The notes beneath the pieces were generated by a model. The model was not told the origin of the DNA. It did not search any database and saw only the letters and a list, made by a program, of their open reading frames with translations. Positions 1 through 8,564 of a DNA stretch of 64,000 bases are shown here, piece after piece; position 1 is the first letter of the stretch, and each line of letters opens with the position of its first letter. The position numbers and the translations under genes were made by a program. The stretch spans positions 2,170,001 to 2,234,000 of the forward strand of contig NZ_CP110001.1 of NCBI RefSeq assembly GCF_025947185.1. Reading direction: 5' to 3'. Source of the DNA: Flavobacterium sp. N2038 (GTDB taxonomy: Bacteria; Bacteroidota; Bacteroidia; Flavobacteriales; Flavobacteriaceae).

Positions 1-490
1 CTTGCTGCACCAATGTTTCAACGGCTTCCATAGTTTCAGAAATTGGCGTTGTACTGTCTGGCCAGTGAATTTGTAATAAGTCGATATAATCGGTTTTAAG
101 ACGTTTTAAACTTTCTTCAACTTCTTTTATAACATTGCTTTTTGATGAGTATTTATAAATGGGCATTTTTTTACCATTATCATCAGCATCAAAAAAGAAA
201 TCACCTTTTCCGTTGTTGCTTCCATCCCAAACTAAACCAAACTTGGTTAACAATTGTATTTTTGAGCGATCGTAAGATTTTATCGCTTCGCCAATCATTT
301 CTTCACTTAAACCAAATCCGTAGAAAGGTGCAGTGTCTATTGTGGTTACCCCGTGATCAATAGAAGCGCGAACTGAATCGATTGAATCTTTCTTTTCGTT
401 TCCGCCCCACATGTTTCCGCCAATGGCAAATGCGCCGTAAGTTATTGTTGATAATTCTAATTCCGAATTGCCTAATTTTCTATATTCCAT
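1..490 (-). CDS. Aldo/keto reductase, C-terminus cut off by window edge
   Basis: About 163 N-terminal residues are present, starting at an ATG whose complement is at 488-490. The protein begins MEYRKLGNSELELS, typical of the aldo/keto reductase family. It contains the DTAPFYGFGLSEE segment, which holds the family Asp and Tyr, followed by a LLTKFG strand and IDLLQIHWPD, which matches the usual YIDLxxxHxxD strand of the TIM barrel. Family members reduce aldehydes or sugars with NADPH; the substrate cannot be told. It is divergent from the AraC gene at 610, so the 119-base gap probably carries both promoters and the regulator may control it. The C-terminal half, including most of the cofactor site, lies outside the window. 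Confidence 0.9.
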   Translation of the reverse strand, partial: MEYRKLGNSELELSTITYGAFAIGGNMWGGNEKKDSIDSVRASIDHGVTTIDTAPFYGFGLSEEMIGEAIKSYDRSKIQLLTKFGLVWDGSNNGKGDFFFDADDNGKKMPIYKYSSKSNVIKEVEESLKRLKTDYIDLLQIHWPDSTTPISETMEAVETLVQQ

Positions 491-577
491 AATGTTGTAT
501 TTTGAATCTTAAATTTCACTTGGCAAAATTATACCATTTTTAAGAGTGTTAACTTGTATATATTTGTCTTTTTTATG

Positions 578-585
578 TAAATTTG
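578..585 (+). promoter_or_regulatory. Bacteroidota-type -7 element before the AraC gene
   Basis: The sequence TAAATTTG fits the Bacteroidota TAnnTTTG -7 consensus. A TTG at 554-556 lies 21 bases upstream and could be the -33 element. The leader to the ATG at 610 would be short. The assignment is by motif only. Confidence 0.45.
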
Positions 586-609
586 CAACTTCAAATAATT
601 TAGAGTCTC

Positions 610-1455
610 ATGAAAAAAGAAAATTTATACGAACCGTTTACTGTTTCCTTTGAAACTTTAGATGAATATCCGGATGTTGGAGATCGTCATAATTTCTTTG
701 AATTGGTTTATATTTTGAGTGGAACAGGAAGGCAGTGTATTAATAAAAATATTTTCGAATATGATGCTGGACATATGTTTTTATTGACACCTGAGGATTG
801 TCATAATTTTACGATCGAAACGAAAACGAAATTTTTCTTTTTGAGGTTTAATGATATTTATTTGAAGAATTCAAGTCTTCAAAATGAAAACATTCAACGA
901 TTGGAGTATATTTTGCAAAATGCCAATCATCAGCCGGGCTGTATTTTAAAAAATGATGCTGATAAATGTTTGGTTAAAGTAATGATTGAAGCGATTTGCC
1001 GAGAGCATAATGATAAAGATGTTTACAATCAGGAATTGATTCAGCAATTGGTTAATACGTTGATTATTATCGTTGCCAGAAATATTGCGAAGTATTTACC
1101 GGAACAGGTAAATGTGGGAACTGAAGCTAAAGCGATGGATATTTTGCAGTATATTCAAACGAATATTTATTATCCCGAAAAGATTAAGGCAGAGTCTATA
1201 AGTGATTATTTCGGAATTTCGAACACGTATTTAGGACGTTATTTTAAAAAGCATGCAGATGAAACCATGCAGCAATATATCAGCAATTATAAAACGAAAC
1301 TGATCGAGCATCGTTTGCAATTCAGTGATAAGAGAATCAACGAAATTGCGTATGAATTTGGTTTTACCGATGAAAGTCACTTCAATAAATTCTTTAAGAA
1401 ACAGAAAGGAAATAGTCCTTCAGAATTTAGAAAGACGATTCGTATTAGTGCATAA
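610..1455 (+). CDS. AraC-family transcriptional regulator
   Basis: This 281-residue protein has the usual two-part AraC layout. Residues about 10-80 look like a cupin effector-binding domain (HNFFELVYILSGTG, then DAGHMFLLTPEDCH). Residues about 175-278 form the double helix-turn-helix domain: the first helix-turn-helix is near 195-214 (ISDYFGISNTYLGRYFKKH) and the second near 243-264 (INEIAYEFGFTDESHFNKFF). It is transcribed away from the aldo/keto reductase, a common arrangement for a regulator and its target. The effector is unknown. The start codon follows a good -7 box. Confidence 0.93.
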   Translation: MKKENLYEPFTVSFETLDEYPDVGDRHNFFELVYILSGTGRQCINKNIFEYDAGHMFLLTPEDCHNFTIETKTKFFFLRFNDIYLKNSSLQNENIQRLEYILQNANHQPGCILKNDADKCLVKVMIEAICREHNDKDVYNQELIQQLVNTLIIIVARNIAKYLPEQVNVGTEAKAMDILQYIQTNIYYPEKIKAESISDYFGISNTYLGRYFKKHADETMQQYISNYKTKLIEHRLQFSDKRINEIAYEFGFTDESHFNKFFKKQKGNSPSEFRKTIRISA

Positions 1456-1456
1456 A

Positions 1457-1528
1457 CACGAATTCACACTATTTTTTTTGCCACTGATTACACTGATTAA
1501 AAAGATTTTTAATTTGTGTTAATTCGTG
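1457..1528. repeat. Imperfect inverted repeat just after the AraC stop codon
   Basis: CACGAATT at 1457-1464 is mirrored by AATTCGTG at 1521-1528, with ACAC/GTGT continuing inward on both sides. It begins two bases after the AraC stop. The word composition (CACGAATT, TTTGTGTT) resembles the larger inverted repeat at 51864-51934, so these may be two members of a dispersed intergenic family. It could act as a loose terminator between the convergent genes. Confidence 0.45.
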
Positions 1529-1541
1529 CAATTTGTGTTTT

Positions 1542-2303
1542 TTAAATGATCTTTTTGATCACACGTAGTTTATGCGTGTGTTTATTTATTTCCGGGTTAT
1601 AAATTCCTGTATGGTCTAGACGGTCAATACGTACTTTTCCACTTGCGTGAATGATATAGTTGTTTTCCATTATGATGCCTACGTGAATAATGTTTCCTTC
1701 GTCGTTATCAAAAAAGGCTAAATCTCCCGGTTCACTTTCTTCAATAAAACTCAAAGAATCTCCTTCAAGGGCTTGTTGTGAAGCATCGCGGTGAATTTTG
1801 TAACCATTTAGTTTGTAAACCATTTGTGTAAAACCGGAACAATCAATGCCAAATGGTGTTTTTCCTCCCCATAAATAAGGGGCATTCAGATACATGAATG
1901 CAGTACTTATAATAGCACTTTTTGGTTTAATGCCACTGGTTTTTGTTCCTTCAAAATCAAAATTTGAAGTATTGATTTCATTATTGTTTAAAAACGATAA
2001 TGAAGCTCCTAATGGAATTGGAAGTAATAAATTATCAGGTGCTGTGATATAATCAATTAAATCAGCGTTTAGTATGATCGCTTCGTTGCTTAATTGCTTA
2101 TAATGAGCCTCAGAAATTATCTGATATTGCTTAGAATCTACCCAGCCTTCGTAGTCATCAAATTGAATTTTTATTCGCGCCCATTGATTCTGACGCTCTA
2201 AAATTTCGATATGTTCGCCAAACAATAATTGTGTAACGATTTCACTTCTGTCACTTGGTTCAGATCGAACGGGTACTATGGCTAGATTGCAAATTCCGAA
2301 CAT
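1542..2303 (-). CDS. NlpC/P60 cell-wall peptidase with SH3-like domain
   Basis: This 253-residue protein carries an N-terminal bacterial SH3-like region (about residues 5-65, PVRSEPSDRSE and YEGWVDSKQY) that probably binds peptidoglycan. The C-terminal NlpC/P60 domain (about 130-250) has the catalytic Cys155 in FGIDCSGFTQM, His207 in IIHVGI and a third polar residue near His219. Enzymes of this family cut the D-Glu to diamino acid bond of murein peptides. No clear signal peptide is visible, so cytoplasmic recycling of murein peptides is possible. It lies 71 bases downstream of the thiolase gene on the same strand. Confidence 0.9.
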   Translation of the reverse strand: MFGICNLAIVPVRSEPSDRSEIVTQLLFGEHIEILERQNQWARIKIQFDDYEGWVDSKQYQIISEAHYKQLSNEAIILNADLIDYITAPDNLLLPIPLGASLSFLNNNEINTSNFDFEGTKTSGIKPKSAIISTAFMYLNAPYLWGGKTPFGIDCSGFTQMVYKLNGYKIHRDASQQALEGDSLSFIEESEPGDLAFFDNDEGNIIHVGIIMENNYIIHASGKVRIDRLDHTGIYNPEINKHTHKLRVIKKII

Positions 2304-2374
2304 TTAAGGTAATTTATTAGTTGAAAATCAGGAGTTATTAAAAAACAATAACTCCTAATTTTGTATGATATTGT

Positions 2375-3553
2375 TTAAGCTCTTTCAATAACAATTGCAG
2401 AAGCACCACCACCACCATTACAGATTGCAGCAGCTCCGGTTTTTGCATTGTTTTGCTCCAGAACATTTATTAAAGTTACAATAATTCTGGCTCCTGAACA
2501 ACCAAGCGGATGTCCTAAAGAAACTGCACCACCGTTTACGTTTACTTTGTCGTTATCAAGCTTTAAGATTTTTGAATTAGCTAAACCAACCACAGAAAAA
2601 GCTTCGTTAAATTCGAAATAATCAACATCTGAAATTGAGATTCCGGCTTTGTCCAAAGCTTTTGGTAACGCTTTTGCAGGACTTGTTGTAAACCATTTAG
2701 GTTCTTGTGCGGCATCGGCATAGCCTTTTATGTATGCAAGAGGTTTTAAACCTAATGCTGTAGCTTTTTCCTCAGACATTAAAATTAATGCAGCGGCTCC
2801 GTCATTGATAGTAGAAGCATTTGCAGCAGTAACGGTTCCGTCTTTTGTAAAAACAGCACCTAAAGAAGGAATCTTATCTAATTTTACATTAGTATATTCT
2901 TCATCTTTTGAAAATATAACCGGTTCACCACGTCTTTGAGGTACTTCGACAGGAACCACTTCATTATCAAATTTTCCGGCATCCCATGCTTTTGCACTTC
3001 TTTCATAAGACTGAATAGCGAAAGCATCCTGTTCTTCACGGCTGATGTTGTATTCAGTTGCACATAAATCAGCGCAAACTCCCATTGCGTTGTTATCGTA
3101 AGCATCTGTCAAACCATCTTTCTGCATTCCGTCAAGCATAGTTGCAGGACCAAATTTGTTTCCGGCACGCATTTGTACGTAATGAGGAATTAAGCTCATG
3201 CTTTCCATTCCGCCCGCAACTACAATTTCAGCGTCTCCACATGCAATTGCCTGCGCAGCAAACATAACTGCTTTCATTCCCGAAGCACAAACTTTGTTTA
3301 CTGTTGTAGCAGCAACTTCTTCAGACAAACCGGCAAAAAGCGCTGCCTGACGTGCAGGAGCTTGTCCAACTCCAGCCTGAATTACGTTGCCCATGAAAAC
3401 TTCATCAACTAATTTTGGGTCCAGGTTAATTTTTTGAAGGGCTCCTTTTATAGCGGCAGCGCCTAATTTTGGTGCGGGTACGGTAGATAAACCTCCCATG
3501 AAACTTCCGATAGGTGTTCTAACGGCAGAAACGATAACAACTCTTTTGTTCAT
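2375..3553 (-). CDS. Acetyl-CoA C-acetyltransferase (thiolase)
   Basis: This 392-residue protein has normal thiolase length. It shows the nucleophile Cys89 in VNKVCASGMK, the FNEAFSV strand, the HPLGCSGARI loop with the catalytic His, and the C-terminal CNGGGGASA motif with the second Cys. Thiolases of this type condense two acetyl-CoA to acetoacetyl-CoA or run the reverse, in fatty-acid or branched-chain breakdown. A -7 element (complement of 3579-3586) stands just upstream of the ATG. No beta-oxidation partner gene is adjacent, so the pathway is not fixed by context. Confidence 0.95.
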   Translation of the reverse strand: MNKRVVIVSAVRTPIGSFMGGLSTVPAPKLGAAAIKGALQKINLDPKLVDEVFMGNVIQAGVGQAPARQAALFAGLSEEVAATTVNKVCASGMKAVMFAAQAIACGDAEIVVAGGMESMSLIPHYVQMRAGNKFGPATMLDGMQKDGLTDAYDNNAMGVCADLCATEYNISREEQDAFAIQSYERSAKAWDAGKFDNEVVPVEVPQRRGEPVIFSKDEEYTNVKLDKIPSLGAVFTKDGTVTAANASTINDGAAALILMSEEKATALGLKPLAYIKGYADAAQEPKWFTTSPAKALPKALDKAGISISDVDYFEFNEAFSVVGLANSKILKLDNDKVNVNGGAVSLGHPLGCSGARIIVTLINVLEQNNAKTGAAAICNGGGGASAIVIERA

Positions 3554-3578
3554 TTTCTGTTTATAATAGTTAATCTAG

Positions 3579-3586
3579 CAAATTTA
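3579..3586 (-). promoter_or_regulatory. -7 promoter element of the thiolase gene
   Basis: Read on the minus strand this is TAAATTTG, matching TAnnTTTG, 25 bases before the thiolase ATG. No convincing -33 element was picked out. Confidence 0.4.
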
Positions 3587-3728
3587 CTGTTTATTTGAAT
3601 AAATTCAAATTTTGTGTTGAAACGAGTAAATTTTAAAATTTAATGAAAATTTTATTTTTTCTATTTGTTTGATTGTGAAGTGTTTTAAAAAAAAGTTTAA
3701 AAAAAGATAAAAAAAAGCACGAAAATAG

Positions 3729-3759
3729 TTGTGAGATATGGAATGTTGCCTTACATTTG
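3729..3759 (+). promoter_or_regulatory. Promoter of the tRNA cluster
   Basis: TTG at 3729-3731 and TACATTTG at 3752-3759 fit the Bacteroidota TTG-N(19-21)-TAnnTTTG promoter. They sit about 33 bases before the first tRNA and probably drive all three tRNA genes. Confidence 0.65.
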
Positions 3760-3792
3760 CACTCGCAAAACAGAAAGCAATTTCTTGAGCAA

Positions 3793-3876
3793 GGAGAGGT
3801 GCCAGAGCGGTAATGGAGCAGATTGCTAATCTGTCGACGGGTAACCGTCGCCAGGGTTCGAGTCCCTGTCTCTCCG
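3793..3876 (+). tRNA. tRNA-Ser(GCT)
   Basis: An 84-base cloverleaf with a long variable arm, as expected for class II tRNA-Ser. The acceptor GGAGAGG pairs with TCTCTCC with one G-T pair, and the T arm is CAGGG-TTCGAGT-CCCTG. The anticodon loop TTGCTAA gives anticodon GCT, reading AGC/AGT codons. CCA is not encoded. Confidence 0.95.
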
Positions 3877-3890
3877 CTTAATTTTGCCTT

Positions 3891-3965
3891 CGGGGTGTAG
3901 CGTAGCCCGGTTATCGCGCCTGCTTTGGGAGCAGGAGGCCGCAGGTTCGAATCCTGCCACCCCGA
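3891..3965 (+). tRNA. tRNA-Pro(TGG)
   Basis: The acceptor CGGGGTG pairs fully with CACCCCG, with A as discriminator. The anticodon stem CCTGC/GCAGG encloses the loop TTTGGGA with anticodon TGG. The T loop TTCGAAT is standard. It lies 14 bases after tRNA-Ser in the same cluster. Confidence 0.95.
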
Positions 3966-3999
3966 CTTTTTTTAAGAGTTTTTTTATAAAAATCTTATT

Positions 4000-4447
<448 letters not shown>

Positions 4448-4455
4448 AGAACAAA

Positions 4456-4482
4456 AGCGACTCAATCGAGTGGCTTTTTTTT
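4456..4482 (+). terminator. Terminator copy 2 after the tRNA-like sequence
   Basis: AGCGACTC-AATC-GAGTGGCT followed by eight T. It differs from copy 1 at 4079 by one base that creates a G-G mismatch in the stem. It marks duplication of the tRNA-plus-terminator unit. Confidence 0.6.
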
Positions 4483-4503
4483 ATCACATATATTAAAATG
4501 TCA

Positions 4504-4830
4504 TTACAGGCTCTTTCTACCCCAAAAATTCTTGATATAAACCTTTTCTATATTAAATACAGGATTGTCTTTTAGGTAGTTATAAATCAGATTGTTTGTC
4601 TGCGAATCTTCAAGTATGTAAGCAATGGTGTTTTTTAGTTTTTCTGAAAATGTATTTCTATCGATTTCAGAATATGTTCCGGTTTTAAATGATTTACGAC
4701 GAAGGTTTTTAAAGGAAAACTGAGATCGAGATCAGTAAAAATAGCAGACTTTGTTTTAAAATTTGCAATTGATCGGAGAACTAAAGTTTGATCCAGTTCA
4801 AAAAAACTTCTTTTGTTTTTCTTTATTAAG
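4504..4830 (-). pseudogene. Frameshifted remnant of an unrecognised protein
   Basis: On the minus strand one frame reads FFELDQTLVLRSIANFK, then TDLDLSFPLKTFVVNHLKPE, up to EIHFQKN and a stop. A second frame picks up at the same place with FSEKLKNTIAYILEDSQTN and runs through NPVFNIEKVYIKNFWGRKSL to the stop at 4504-4506. Joined by one frameshift near the shared ACATTTTCAG segment they would make a continuous protein-like tail of over 100 residues. No start codon is visible upstream. I do not recognise the family. It fits the picture of a decayed region between the tRNA cluster and the fusion gene. Confidence 0.4.
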
Positions 4831-4900
4831 AATTTGTTGTTTTGTGTTTAATTTATTGTTTTTCAATGTGTTAAAATTCATGTTAGCAATAAATAGATGA

Positions 4901-4908
4901 TACATTTG
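4901..4908 (+). promoter_or_regulatory. -7 element upstream of the lipocalin-prenyl synthase gene
   Basis: TACATTTG fits TAnnTTTG. It would leave a leader of roughly 130 bases before the ATG at 5047. No clear TTG -33 box is seen, so the assignment is tentative. Confidence 0.4.
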
Positions 4909-5046
4909 TACTATTTTTATTATTTTTTTTGAATAAAGTTTATTTAAAATGGATGTGAGATAGGGTTGGTCAGGTAAGTTTAATGAAAATCTTATAAGCA
5001 GGTTAAAAAATAAAGTATTGTTAATAATTTAATTTATAGAGACATT

Positions 5047-7326
5047 ATGGAAAAAGAAACCAATGCACAACAAACTAATTTAGATGTTTTTTTAGATGAT
5101 TATCCTTCAACATGGCCAATTGATGGGCCAATTGATTTGGAACTTCATGATCTGCCACATAAAGGATCGGTAATCGAATGGTGGTACCAAAACTGCCATG
5201 TTATTTCAAAAGAGGGTAAAAGATTCTCCCTTTTTGCTTCTTTTTTTAGATTAGCAATAGCCAAAGATTCGGAGCCAAATGATAGTGTCTATACGCATTC
5301 GGTAATTTGGTCTTTATCTGATATTTCCAATGAAAAATATTATGCAGATTCTCTGGTTGATCCTTTGATGCCATCAGAAGGGTTAAAGATTATTATGAAA
5401 AATAAGGATAAGAATGTTGGAAGTAAATTAATACGACGTGCATTAAAAGAAGTATATGAAAAGGGAAATGTACCCATGCCCGACAGAGTTCTAAAACAAC
5501 CTGCTCATGTAGGATTAAAAAATCTTTTGCTGGAGTATGATGAAAATTCTTTTAAGAAAGGGAAGAATGGGCATTATCATTTAAAGCTTGAAAATGCTTT
5601 AAATGAGATTGTCTGCACACTTAATTTTATTCCTTTAACAAAACCAATCAGACACGGAAATGACGGAATGGTAAGAGGGATTAGAAAGGAGGATATGTTT
5701 TATTATTTCATTCCAAAGTGTGCGGTGAGTGGTGAGATTATTATTGATAATACAATCTATGAAGTAAAGGGAAACGGTTGGTATGATCATGAATTTAGCA
5801 GACCGGCAGATGAAGATACTTTTTTTGAATTTAATCGTGATATGGCCTGGAATTGGGTAGCATTGCAATTAGAGAATGGTTATCAGATTTCGGGCTATGA
5901 TCTTTTTGATAATACTAATAATGGAAGCCCGGCTGGTGGCGTTATGATTATTATTGATCCGGATGGTCACAGGATTAGTAAGGACGATTTTTCATTTAGT
6001 CCGGTAGATTACTGGACAAGCACCAAAACCTTTGTATCTTATCCTGTTTCCTGGAGATTGGAAATACCAGGTATTAATCTTTCACTTTCTGTTACAGCTA
6101 GTTTTCCGGAACAGGAATTCATTACAGTCCTTTCTGCTCCTGCAATATGGGAAGGTAGTGTAAATGTGACAGGAAGGTTTAATGATTCTGAAGTTTCCGG
6201 AGTTGGTTATATTGAGAGAAATGGTTTTAATACTAAAGAAAGTGTCGAAAGTTTTTTAAAAGCGATTGGTAAAACCACACAGAAATCAATAGAATCTTTA
6301 CTGCCTTTAGCGCCAAATGATGAGCAGTTTAACAGACTTGTTAATAGTGCGCTGGGCGTTTCCTTTTTTAGTGCGGCAGATAAGGAACAATATATTTCTT
6401 CTGTAATTAAACCTGTTAGAGAAGTTGTTGATCGAAGTAAAAAAGCCTGGAGATCCTATGTTTTTCTGGCCTGTATAGACATTGTTGGTGGTAACTCGCA
6501 ACCATTTATCGATTGGCTTGCAATGCCTGAGTTAATACATACAGGCTCATTAATTGTAGATGATGTACAGGATAAGTCCGATACACGTAGGGGAGGAGTA
6601 GCGCTGCATCATCTTTATGGTGAGGCACTCGCAATTAATACGGGCAATGTTTGTTATTTTATTGGTGAGTTGTTTACACAAGAACCTAAACTGCCAGAAC
6701 ATATTCGATTAAAAGTATATGAACTTTATTTTGAAATGATGCGTGCAGCTCATGCAGGTCAGGCGCTGGACATTAGCGGATTTCATTTGCTGATGCCAGA
6801 TGCAGTAAAAAACGGAGACAGCAGTTTACTTGAAAAAAGAATTTATACTACACACCGTTTAAAAACAGCTGCGCCAGCCTGTACATTAGCCAAAATGGGT
6901 GGAATAATTGGAGGCGGAAAACCAGAAGAAATAGAGGTGCTTGGCGATTTTTTTGAGGCTATTGGCGTGGCTTATCAGATAATGGATGATGTATTGAACT
7001 TACAGGGTTATGACGGTAATCTCAAAGATAAAGGAGAAGATATTACAGCCGGAAAAATAACTATGCCGGTGGCAAAAGCAATGAATCTGTTGCCTTTTGA
7101 TAAACGTGAGTATGTATGGACAACAATTCAGGCTTTGCCTAAGGAACAAAATGTAATAGAATCTGTAATTGTTTTACTACAGGATTGCGGAGCCATTGAT
7201 GCATGCCGAAAAGAAGCAGAAGAACTGATGGAAGGTGCATGGACAAAAGTAGATCAAATACTGCCGGATTCATTCTTTAAAATAAGACTGCGAACTTTTG
7301 GATGGTATGCTCTGAAGATTGAATAA
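5047..7326 (+). CDS. CrtC/AttH-type lipocalin domain fused to trans-isoprenyl diphosphate synthase
   Basis: A 759-residue two-domain protein. Residues about 15-400 match the AttH/carotenoid 1,2-hydratase (CrtC) family: EWWY at 44-47, the WYDHEF motif at 245-250, WNWVALQLENGYQISGYDLF, then YPVSWRLEIPG and WEGSVNVTGRF. Residues about 410-759 are an all-alpha trans-prenyl synthase. It has the first Asp-rich motif DDVQD at 505-509 followed by DTRRGG, GQALDI, the second motif DDVLN at 647-651, and GEDITAGKITMPV. Such synthases build FPP, GGPP or longer chains with Mg2+, while CrtC-type proteins add water to terpenoid double bonds. The fusion suggests that a chain made by one domain is altered by the other; the product is unknown. 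No signal peptide is visible. The usual GGKRxRP start of the synthase is replaced by SKKAWRSY. A strong hairpin follows the gene. Confidence 0.88.
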   Translation: MEKETNAQQTNLDVFLDDYPSTWPIDGPIDLELHDLPHKGSVIEWWYQNCHVISKEGKRFSLFASFFRLAIAKDSEPNDSVYTHSVIWSLSDISNEKYYADSLVDPLMPSEGLKIIMKNKDKNVGSKLIRRALKEVYEKGNVPMPDRVLKQPAHVGLKNLLLEYDENSFKKGKNGHYHLKLENALNEIVCTLNFIPLTKPIRHGNDGMVRGIRKEDMFYYFIPKCAVSGEIIIDNTIYEVKGNGWYDHEFSRPADEDTFFEFNRDMAWNWVALQLENGYQISGYDLFDNTNNGSPAGGVMIIIDPDGHRISKDDFSFSPVDYWTSTKTFVSYPVSWRLEIPGINLSLSVTASFPEQEFITVLSAPAIWEGSVNVTGRFNDSEVSGVGYIERNGFNTKESVESFLKAIGKTTQKSIESLLPLAPNDEQFNRLVNSALGVSFFSAADKEQYISSVIKPVREVVDRSKKAWRSYVFLACIDIVGGNSQPFIDWLAMPELIHTGSLIVDDVQDKSDTRRGGVALHHLYGEALAINTGNVCYFIGELFTQEPKLPEHIRLKVYELYFEMMRAAHAGQALDISGFHLLMPDAVKNGDSSLLEKRIYTTHRLKTAAPACTLAKMGGIIGGGKPEEIEVLGDFFEAIGVAYQIMDDVLNLQGYDGNLKDKGEDITAGKITMPVAKAMNLLPFDKREYVWTTIQALPKEQNVIESVIVLLQDCGAIDACRKEAEELMEGAWTKVDQILPDSFFKIRLRTFGWYALKIE

Positions 7327-7419
7327 AGTTAGAATTTTGATAAACCGGAGATTAAAACCAGAGTGTTTTATGAATCTATAGGAATAAGTAAAAGATTATA
7401 GTCAAGAAAAACAATAAAT

Positions 7420-7458
7420 AAGAATGGTCAGATTGAATGTTGACCATTCTTATTTTTA
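7420..7458 (+). terminator. Terminator after the fusion gene
   Basis: An 11-bp perfect stem (AAGAATGGTCA / TGACCATTCTT) with a 10-base loop and a T-rich tail. It may also end the minus-strand gene at 7460. Confidence 0.8.
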
Positions 7459-7459
7459 T

Positions 7460-7640
7460 TCAGAATAAAGGCTTCACTTTTTTTATTTGATTAAAGCATT
7501 TTGCATGAATTGCAATTCCTTCTTTGTATTCTTCGGGAGTTATTCCATACATAGAAAACTTATTATTAGTATTTACATTTGTTGTTTTCGATTTTTGTCG
7601 GACTTCGTATTTTTTCGGTCTGTTTTTCTTTTGCATTTCT
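7460..7640 (-). CDS. Small basic hypothetical protein
   Basis: The reading frame can open at a TTG at 7697-7699, overlapping the upstream gene by 14 bases. The more likely start is the ATG near 7640, giving MQKKNRPKKYEVRQKS and a product of about 58 residues. The N-terminal half is rich in Lys, Arg, Asn and Gln; the C-terminal half reads MYGITPEEYKEGIAIHAKCF. It lies just after the 93-residue gene on the same strand and is probably cotranscribed. No family is recognised. Confidence 0.45.
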
Positions 7641-7685
7641 TTATTTTTTACGGAGCATAAAATAATTAGTTGGTTCAAAGATGTT

Positions 7686-7967
7686 TTATTCCTTATCAAA
7701 AGAAGTTAAAAGCTTAATTCTTTCAATCGCCTCTTTATTTTCTAGAGCAACTTCAACTAATGCTAGCAAAATGTCATTCCTGAAAATGGTTTTATTTCTT
7801 ACATTCCTGATTAGGGCTTTGTTTGGGACTGTCTGACCTTTTTTTATTAAGTAGCAAATGGTTAAGTCGACATATGTGGCAGGTAAGTGCTGGTCAATAA
7901 ACTCATAAGCTTTTGTATTGTGAGAATTATCTTCCTTTAAATTGCTATTTTTGATTAATTTTGACAT
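7686..7967 (-). CDS. Hypothetical 93-residue protein
   Basis: It starts at an ATG (MSKLIKNSNLKEDN) and ends FDKE. The body (YEFIDQHLPATYVDLTICYL, then RNVRNKTIFRNDILLALVEV) looks like a small soluble helical protein with no signal peptide or membrane segment. It is divergent from the XRE regulator at 8091, with about 120 very AT-rich bases between them. That layout suggests the regulator may control it, but nothing in the sequence shows a function. Confidence 0.55.
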   Translation of the reverse strand: MSKLIKNSNLKEDNSHNTKAYEFIDQHLPATYVDLTICYLIKKGQTVPNKALIRNVRNKTIFRNDILLALVEVALENKEAIERIKLLTSFDKE

Positions 7968-8090
7968 ATATTTGCTATTTATAATTTAATCTTTCTTTTA
8001 TTAATGTAAATGTAGGAATAATATTATATTTTAAACATATTTTAGTGTTAAATAATGTATTCTAAATACATTTTATAATGATTTCAAATA

Positions 8091-8420
8091 ATGACATATA
8101 ACGAAAAATTAAGCAAATTCTTTAGAGCTAAGGGATTGAAACAAAAGGAGGTAGGTGAAATCTTAGGGTTTAGTCCGGCAATGATTGGACGGTACTTTCA
8201 CGGAACTGCCAGTATTGGATCTGAGTTTTTACTGAGTTTAAGCAGAAACTTTCCAGATGTAGATCTAAATGATCTTTTCGCTCCGGAAAATGAACAGGAT
8301 ATGGTTAATGAACCTGCCGCTGTTTATGAGAAGAAAAACATTCTTAACGATTTAGTAGAAATCGAAGAACGTATTCATAAAATACGATTACAGCTGGAGA
8401 ATAAAAACTTTACAGAATAG
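8091..8420 (+). CDS. Small XRE-family helix-turn-helix regulator
   Basis: A 109-residue protein. Residues about 4-60 form a Cro/C1-type helix-turn-helix (LSKFFRAKGLKQKEVGEILG, SPAMIGRYFHG). The C-terminal part (NILNDLVEIEERIHKIRLQL) is a predicted coiled coil that could dimerise. It is divergent from the 93-residue gene and lies 144 bases before the desaturase. It could control either side; no operator was identified. Confidence 0.85.
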   Translation: MTYNEKLSKFFRAKGLKQKEVGEILGFSPAMIGRYFHGTASIGSEFLLSLSRNFPDVDLNDLFAPENEQDMVNEPAAVYEKKNILNDLVEIEERIHKIRLQLENKNFTE

Positions 8421-8526
8421 ATTACTGTTTTTGGTATTTTAATGCTCTCCTTATAAAGATTTAAAAATAAGAAAATATTTTTTATTATCTAATCTTTTGG
8501 AGCCATGTGTTTTATCTTTTTTTTGC

Positions 8527-8534
8527 TAAATTTG
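8527..8534 (+). promoter_or_regulatory. -7 element of the desaturase gene
   Basis: TAAATTTG matches TAnnTTTG, 30 bases before the ATG at 8565. This indicates the desaturase has its own promoter rather than being read only from the XRE gene. Confidence 0.5.
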
Positions 8535-8564
8535 GTGTAAGAATTTCTAGCAAAACCAAATAGC

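Noticed and set aside
142..363. Plus-strand frame of 73 codons
   Set aside because: It lies antisense within the aldo/keto reductase gene and has no protein-like character.
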